A stretch of DNA of 8,608 nt from an archaeon. Lineage in GTDB: Archaea > Thermoproteota > Nitrososphaeria > Nitrososphaerales > Nitrosopumilaceae. The stretch is from assembly GCA_021824845.1 (NCBI GenBank), contig JAKAJY010000063.1, positions 1-8,608 of the forward strand. The letters run 5' to 3'. Below are positions 6,217-8,608 of the stretch, in pieces. Positions within the stretch are counted from its first letter, which is position 1. Every line of letters begins with the position of its first letter. The translations under genes and the position numbers were made by a program. Under the pieces are notes generated by a model. That model saw only the letters and a program-made list of their open reading frames with translations, had not been told where the DNA came from and searched no databases.

Positions 6217-6676
6217 TGGCTTTGCTGATTCGCAAAGTTAGAACACCGTTTCTATATTTGAAATCCGATATCTGCATTCCAGATGATCCCTCAACTGGTA
6301 CTTCCTTTGAAAAACTGCCGGAGCCGCGAATGTACAATACTCCTTCTACTAGTCTTACCATGATTTTATCGTCTGGTCCAGGCACTTCGGCCACAAAGAC
6401 TATCTCATTTTCACCTTTTATTACATCATAAACCCAGTTTTTGCTTTCTGCCTCACGCGCAGTGTATTTTGGCTTTTCGGTCTTTGTCATCTTTTTGATT
6501 ACAAAGCCCCAGTAAATCATAGTGGCAGCTGCAATTCCAATCAAAATGAAGCTTATCGCTCCTTGCCCATATCGTAGTGACATGATATACACTATTCCCA
6601 AGAACAGAATTATCATTATTGGGATTATGAAATTAATCGACTGTTCATTGGAGTAGGTTCTTTTGTAGCTTGCCAA
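6203..6676 (-). CDS. Membrane-anchored Hsp20/alpha-crystallin-like protein
   Basis: This 157-residue protein has two predicted transmembrane helices at about 14-33 (INFIIPIMIILFLGIVYIMS) and 40-60. A basic linker (KKMTKTEKPKYTAREAE) follows, and then a beta-rich domain at about 80-151. That domain resembles a small heat-shock (alpha-crystallin) domain: WVYDVIKGENEIVFVAEVPG, a central strand VEGVLYIRGSG, and the terminal GVLTLRI (144-150), which matches the GVLT-type consensus. No I-x-I/V motif follows; the tail is only SKATTST. The positive-inside pattern places both termini, and so the chaperone-like domain, in the cytoplasm, tethered to the membrane. The start is TTG at 6676 with a box A about 31 nt upstream and no in-frame ATG close by. 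It may protect membrane proteins or lipids from stress, but this is inference. The domain call is probable, not certain. Confidence 0.75.
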   Translation of the reverse strand: MASYKRTYSNEQSINFIIPIMIILFLGIVYIMSLRYGQGAISFILIGIAAATMIYWGFVIKKMTKTEKPKYTAREAESKNWVYDVIKGENEIVFVAEVPGPDDKIMVRLVEGVLYIRGSGSFSKEVPVEGSSGMQISDFKYRNGVLTLRISKATTST

Positions 6677-6702
6677 CTTGATTATACCAAGTTGTGTTTT
6701 AC

Positions 6703-6712
6703 TAAATATAAA
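6703..6712 (-). promoter_or_regulatory. TATA box of the Hsp20-like gene
   Basis: The minus strand reads TTTATATTTA, a strong AT-only box A centred about 31 nt before the TTG at 6676. It sits in the 48-nt gap after the histidine kinase stop. The Hsp20-like gene can therefore be transcribed independently of the kinase, with a leader of only a few nucleotides. Confidence 0.5.
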
Positions 6713-6724
6713 GCAACTATGTGT

Positions 6725-7921
6725 TTAGGCTGGCAAGGAAATGGTGAACGTGGTGGGCTTGTTTGATACGCTTATTGTGCCACCGTGTTGCTCTATGATG
6801 TTCTTGCAGCTTGCTAGTCCTAGTCCGGTTCCCTCCTGTTTTGTGGTAAACAAGGGATCGAATATCTTATCAAAAATTTGATCCGCAATTCCTGGACCTG
6901 AGTCCTCTATTCTTATCTCAACATGATCTTGTCTCTTTTTAGTTCTGATGTTGATGGTTCCCTTGGTTGCGCCTATTGACTGAATAGAGTTTAATATCAT
7001 ATTTGAGAAGACAATTTGCATTTTGTGCGAGTCCCACAATATTATGGTGTCATCTTTTGGAAAATTGATTGTGATGTTTGTTGGAATGAGTAGTGTTTGC
7101 AAAGCTGAGATTATTGTTTCATTTAGTGAAGATGGCTGGTTTTTTACAAGGGGCGTGCCTTTTACATAATCCAAAACACCATCAATTTGATGAGTCATCC
7201 TAAAGATCGCTCGCTCTATTATCTCGATTCGTTTTAGTGTGAGCTCGTCCAGATTCTTGTTTGTAGCCTTGATTAACTGAGCAGTTCCCTTTACTGCAGA
7301 AAGTGGATTTTTGAGATCATGTGCCAATCTTGATGCAAGCTCACCAATTGCCGATAATCGTTCTGCTTGAATTAGCTTTTCAGTCTTTTTTCTGACTTCG
7401 GATTCCAAGACAAGCTTTTGGCCTTTGAGGCTTTTTTCCAGATTGTTGAATTTTTTGAGATTTTGCTCCAGCATTCTTTTGAATTCGTCGGAATTTCTTT
7501 TTTCTTCTAGAAGCTGACTTTCAAGTGTCATTATTCTATTTTGGACTTGTTTTTCTACAATTTTTGTAATATCTGCCATGATCTTATCTGATTCGAATTC
7601 TTTTCCAAGGGTTTCAAATTCTGTCTTGCTGGTCTGAATTGGGATTGGTTTTCCTACATGAGTCAGAACACTTAGCTCCTCCTCAAAATCACTCTGCATT
7701 TTCTTTATGGTATCAATTTTTGATTTTTGATTGGAAATGTGCTTACTCAGTGAGCCGATGTATTTGTTGGCCTCTTTGATGTCGTCACCAAGTTCTGCGA
7801 ATTGACCTTCTGTGGAATTTTGTATTGGGTCTTTATCAAAAAAGACTTCTTTTTCTTTCTTATCAAATATGTCAGATTCTTTGTTCTTGTCGTCGTCTCG
7901 ATTCAGATACTTTCGATTCAT
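6725..7921 (-). CDS. Soluble sensor histidine kinase with long coiled-coil N-terminus
   Basis: Two-component kinases autophosphorylate a histidine and pass the phosphate to a response regulator. From ATG at 7921 the protein is 398 residues. The first 190 or so are charged and coiled-coil-like (about 40-80 and 110-190), with no transmembrane helix and no PAS or GAF domain that I can recognise. The dimerisation domain has the H-box RLAHDLKNPLSAV (198-210) with H201 as the phospho-acceptor. The catalytic ATPase domain has the N-box NMILNSIQS (307-315, N311), the G1 box EDSGPGI (339-345), the F-box IFDPLFTT (353-360) and the G2 box GTGLGLA (364-370). The frame stays open for 60 more codons upstream, but that stretch overlaps the 8050 gene, is unlike a kinase and crosses the promoter, so the internal ATG was chosen. 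No response regulator lies alongside, so it is an orphan kinase and its signal is unknown. Confidence 0.92.
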   Translation of the reverse strand: MNRKYLNRDDDKNKESDIFDKKEKEVFFDKDPIQNSTEGQFAELGDDIKEANKYIGSLSKHISNQKSKIDTIKKMQSDFEEELSVLTHVGKPIPIQTSKTEFETLGKEFESDKIMADITKIVEKQVQNRIMTLESQLLEEKRNSDEFKRMLEQNLKKFNNLEKSLKGQKLVLESEVRKKTEKLIQAERLSAIGELASRLAHDLKNPLSAVKGTAQLIKATNKNLDELTLKRIEIIERAIFRMTHQIDGVLDYVKGTPLVKNQPSSLNETIISALQTLLIPTNITINFPKDDTIILWDSHKMQIVFSNMILNSIQSIGATKGTINIRTKKRQDHVEIRIEDSGPGIADQIFDKIFDPLFTTKQEGTGLGLASCKNIIEQHGGTISVSNKPTTFTISLPA

Positions 7922-7947
7922 TAGACAAACTGGTTTCTGATTTTGTG

Positions 7948-7956
7948 AAATTAAGT
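7948..7956 (-). promoter_or_regulatory. Probable TATA box of the histidine kinase gene
   Basis: On the minus strand this reads ACTTAATTT, centred about 31 nt before the ATG at 7921, which predicts a very short leader. The 19-bp dyad at 7962-7980 lies directly upstream, where TFB would contact the BRE. The box is a moderate match only. Confidence 0.35.
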
Positions 7957-7961
7957 TGCCA

Positions 7962-7980
7962 TTTGTTCGAATCGAACAAA
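7962..7980. promoter_or_regulatory. Perfect 19-bp inverted repeat, candidate operator
   Basis: TTTGTTCGA-A-TCGAACAAA is a perfect dyad with two 9-bp arms around a single A. It lies between the divergent histidine kinase and 72-aa membrane-protein genes, 41 bp upstream of the kinase ATG and next to the kinase box A. A homodimeric helix-turn-helix regulator would fit such a site. Its position over the BRE side of the kinase promoter suggests control of that promoter. The regulator is unknown; the TrmB-like protein encoded at 8305 is one local candidate. Confidence 0.5.
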
Positions 7981-8020
7981 ACTTACAATGAATCTGTATA
8001 AGTAAAGCCCGAATCTTGAT

Positions 8021-8028
8021 TTTTATTA
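8021..8028 (+). promoter_or_regulatory. Probable TATA box of the 72-aa membrane-protein gene
   Basis: TTTTATTA is centred about 25 nt ahead of the GTG at 8050, consistent with leaderless transcription. An alternative box, GTATAAGTA (about 7996-8004), would give a leader of roughly 20-25 nt instead. Confidence 0.35.
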
Positions 8029-8049
8029 TCGCAGGCAAAAAATGCATAT

Positions 8050-8268
8050 GTGGACAAGAGCAAACCCAGTCCAACAAAAGGCATATTTCTAAAGGGCTCA
8101 ATCATTGGCGCGATAATCACAATCCCGTCATTAATTGCGTTCTTTGCATCTTGGCTTGTTACTAGTGATAAGATAATGTCACTAATCGTTGGAATAGCGG
8201 TTCACTTCATTGGGATGGGCTTTTCGCTAAAGCTATCAAAAAAACTATTCAAGATAAAATCAGACTAG
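8050..8268 (+). CDS. Small two-helix membrane protein of unknown function
   Basis: This 72-residue protein has a basic N-terminus (MDKSKPSPTKGIFLK), a first hydrophobic helix at about 17-38, a short polar turn (TSDK), a second helix at about 42-61 and a lysine-rich C-terminus (KLSKKLFKIKSD). The pattern predicts a helical hairpin with both ends in the cytoplasm. I do not recognise a family. The GTG start is the first plausible initiator after the in-frame TGA at 8017-8019. The ATGs at 8042 and 8048 are out of frame. It is divergent from the histidine kinase and 36 nt upstream of the TrmB-like regulator gene, which seems to have its own box A. The coding call rests on the clean membrane-protein pattern and the promoter spacing. 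Confidence 0.7.
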   Translation: MDKSKPSPTKGIFLKGSIIGAIITIPSLIAFFASWLVTSDKIMSLIVGIAVHFIGMGFSLKLSKKLFKIKSD

Positions 8269-8278
8269 TTCAGATTTA

Positions 8279-8286
8279 ATTATAAA
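8279..8286 (+). promoter_or_regulatory. TATA box of the TrmB-like regulator gene
   Basis: The sequence TTATAAAT is centred about 23-25 nt before the ATG at 8305, immediately after the upstream stop codon. It gives the regulator gene its own leaderless promoter. Confidence 0.5.
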
Positions 8287-8304
8287 TTGATGTGATATAG
8301 TGTG

Positions 8305-8608
8305 ATGAATCTGGATAAAATAGAGCATGATCTGATTAATGAAGTCAAGCTTAATTCAATTGAGGCAAAGGTGTTTTTGCTTATCACTACAAAAGGCAGG
8401 ATGGACATAACTCAAATTGCACAAGAATTGGGCCTCACTTTGGATGATGCAGCAAAGACTGCAAAAAACCTCGTAACACTTGGAGGATTCATTGACATGT
8501 CAGAAACAGAATTTGAGGCCATGCATCCTAGATTCACTGCAGTAAACATGTATCGAAAAATGTGCAGTCATGAAAATATAGAATTTAAAAAAAATCTAAT
8601 AGTGGAAA
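8305..8608 (+). CDS. TrmB-like winged-helix transcriptional regulator (partial, N-terminal)
   Basis: The frame from ATG at 8305 stays open for 101 codons to the window end, so the C-terminus is missing. Residues 16-75 form a winged helix-turn-helix pattern: LNSIEAKVFLLITTKG (helix 1, typical of the TrmB class), DITQIAQELGLTLDDAAKTAKNL (turn and recognition helices, 34-56) and a hydrophobic wing GGFIDMSETEFEA. HPRFTAVNMYRKMC follows (74-87), the start of a linker or effector region. TrmB-type proteins in Thaumarchaeota are numerous and their ligands mostly unknown, so no target can be named. An in-frame GTG sits one codon upstream (8302) and is an equally possible start. The DNA-binding call is good; the subfamily is less certain. 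Confidence 0.72.
   Translation, partial: MNLDKIEHDLINEVKLNSIEAKVFLLITTKGRMDITQIAQELGLTLDDAAKTAKNLVTLGGFIDMSETEFEAMHPRFTAVNMYRKMCSHENIEFKKNLIVE

Noticed and set aside
6216..6431. 71-codon plus-strand frame opposite the Hsp20-like gene
   Set aside because: It lies wholly antisense to a frame that has clear transmembrane and Hsp20-like features; it shows no domain of its own.
8042..8089. Short frame starting at ATG 8042 (MHMWTRANP...)
   Set aside because: It stops after about 15 codons and overlaps the better-supported membrane-protein frame, which has a hydrophobic hairpin pattern.
7922..8101. 60-codon N-terminal extension of the histidine kinase frame
   Set aside because: It crosses the divergent promoter region and the opposite-strand 72-aa gene, has an unnatural Cys/His-rich make-up, and the internal ATG at 7921 has promoter-like spacing.
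1..8608. Mobile element, CRISPR array or defence system
   Set aside because: No repeat-spacer pattern, transposase, terminal inverted repeats, integrase gene or tRNA attachment site was seen; gene content is mostly conserved archaeal housekeeping.

Overview
The window looks like chromosomal DNA of an ammonia-oxidising thaumarchaeon (Nitrososphaerota, probably a group I.1a / Nitrosopumilales-type organism such as Nitrosopumilus or Nitrosotenuis). The evidence is an archaeal translation-factor set (aIF2-beta, aIF1A), an archaeal/eukaryal ribosome-biogenesis pair (Rio1 kinase, Pno1/Dim2-like KH protein), DNA topoisomerase VI, AT-rich TATA boxes about 25-31 nt ahead of start codons (leaderless genes), frequent TTG starts, and A/T-rich codon use. 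The genus is inferred, not demonstrated.

Layout. 1-420 (-): 5' part of a membrane-anchored protein that runs off the left edge. 421-647: divergent promoter region. 648-791 (+): 47-aa zinc-ribbon protein (DUF5679). 842-1569 (+): aIF2-beta and a DUF424 protein, overlapping by 1 nt. 1609-6216 (+): aIF1A, Rio1, KH protein, Top6B and Top6A. From Rio1 on, every junction overlaps (4, 11 and 20 nt), so this is probably one transcript. 6203-6676 (-): membrane-anchored Hsp20-like protein whose 3' end overlaps top6A by 14 nt. 6725-7921 (-): soluble orphan histidine kinase. 7922-8049: divergent promoter region carrying a perfect 19-bp dyad. 8050-8268 (+): 72-aa two-helix membrane protein. 8305-8608 (+): 5' part of a winged-helix, TrmB-like regulator that runs off the right edge.

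The centre is an information-processing block: translation initiation (aIF2-beta, aIF1A), late small-subunit rRNA maturation (Rio1, KH protein) and a type IIB topoisomerase (Top6B/Top6A), which probably share growth-linked expression. The right third is a regulatory and membrane-stress neighbourhood. Most genes are conserved housekeeping types. I saw no CRISPR array, transposon, integrated element, tRNA, rRNA or defence system.

The points most worth a second look are: (1) a roughly 100-residue segment inside the H2TH region of Top6B that resembles a degenerate tyrosine-recombinase core; (2) the 19-bp palindrome upstream of the histidine kinase; (3) the membrane-tethered small heat-shock domain; (4) the non-AUG start of the initiation factor aIF1A; and (5) a possible one-base shift at the Rio1 start.
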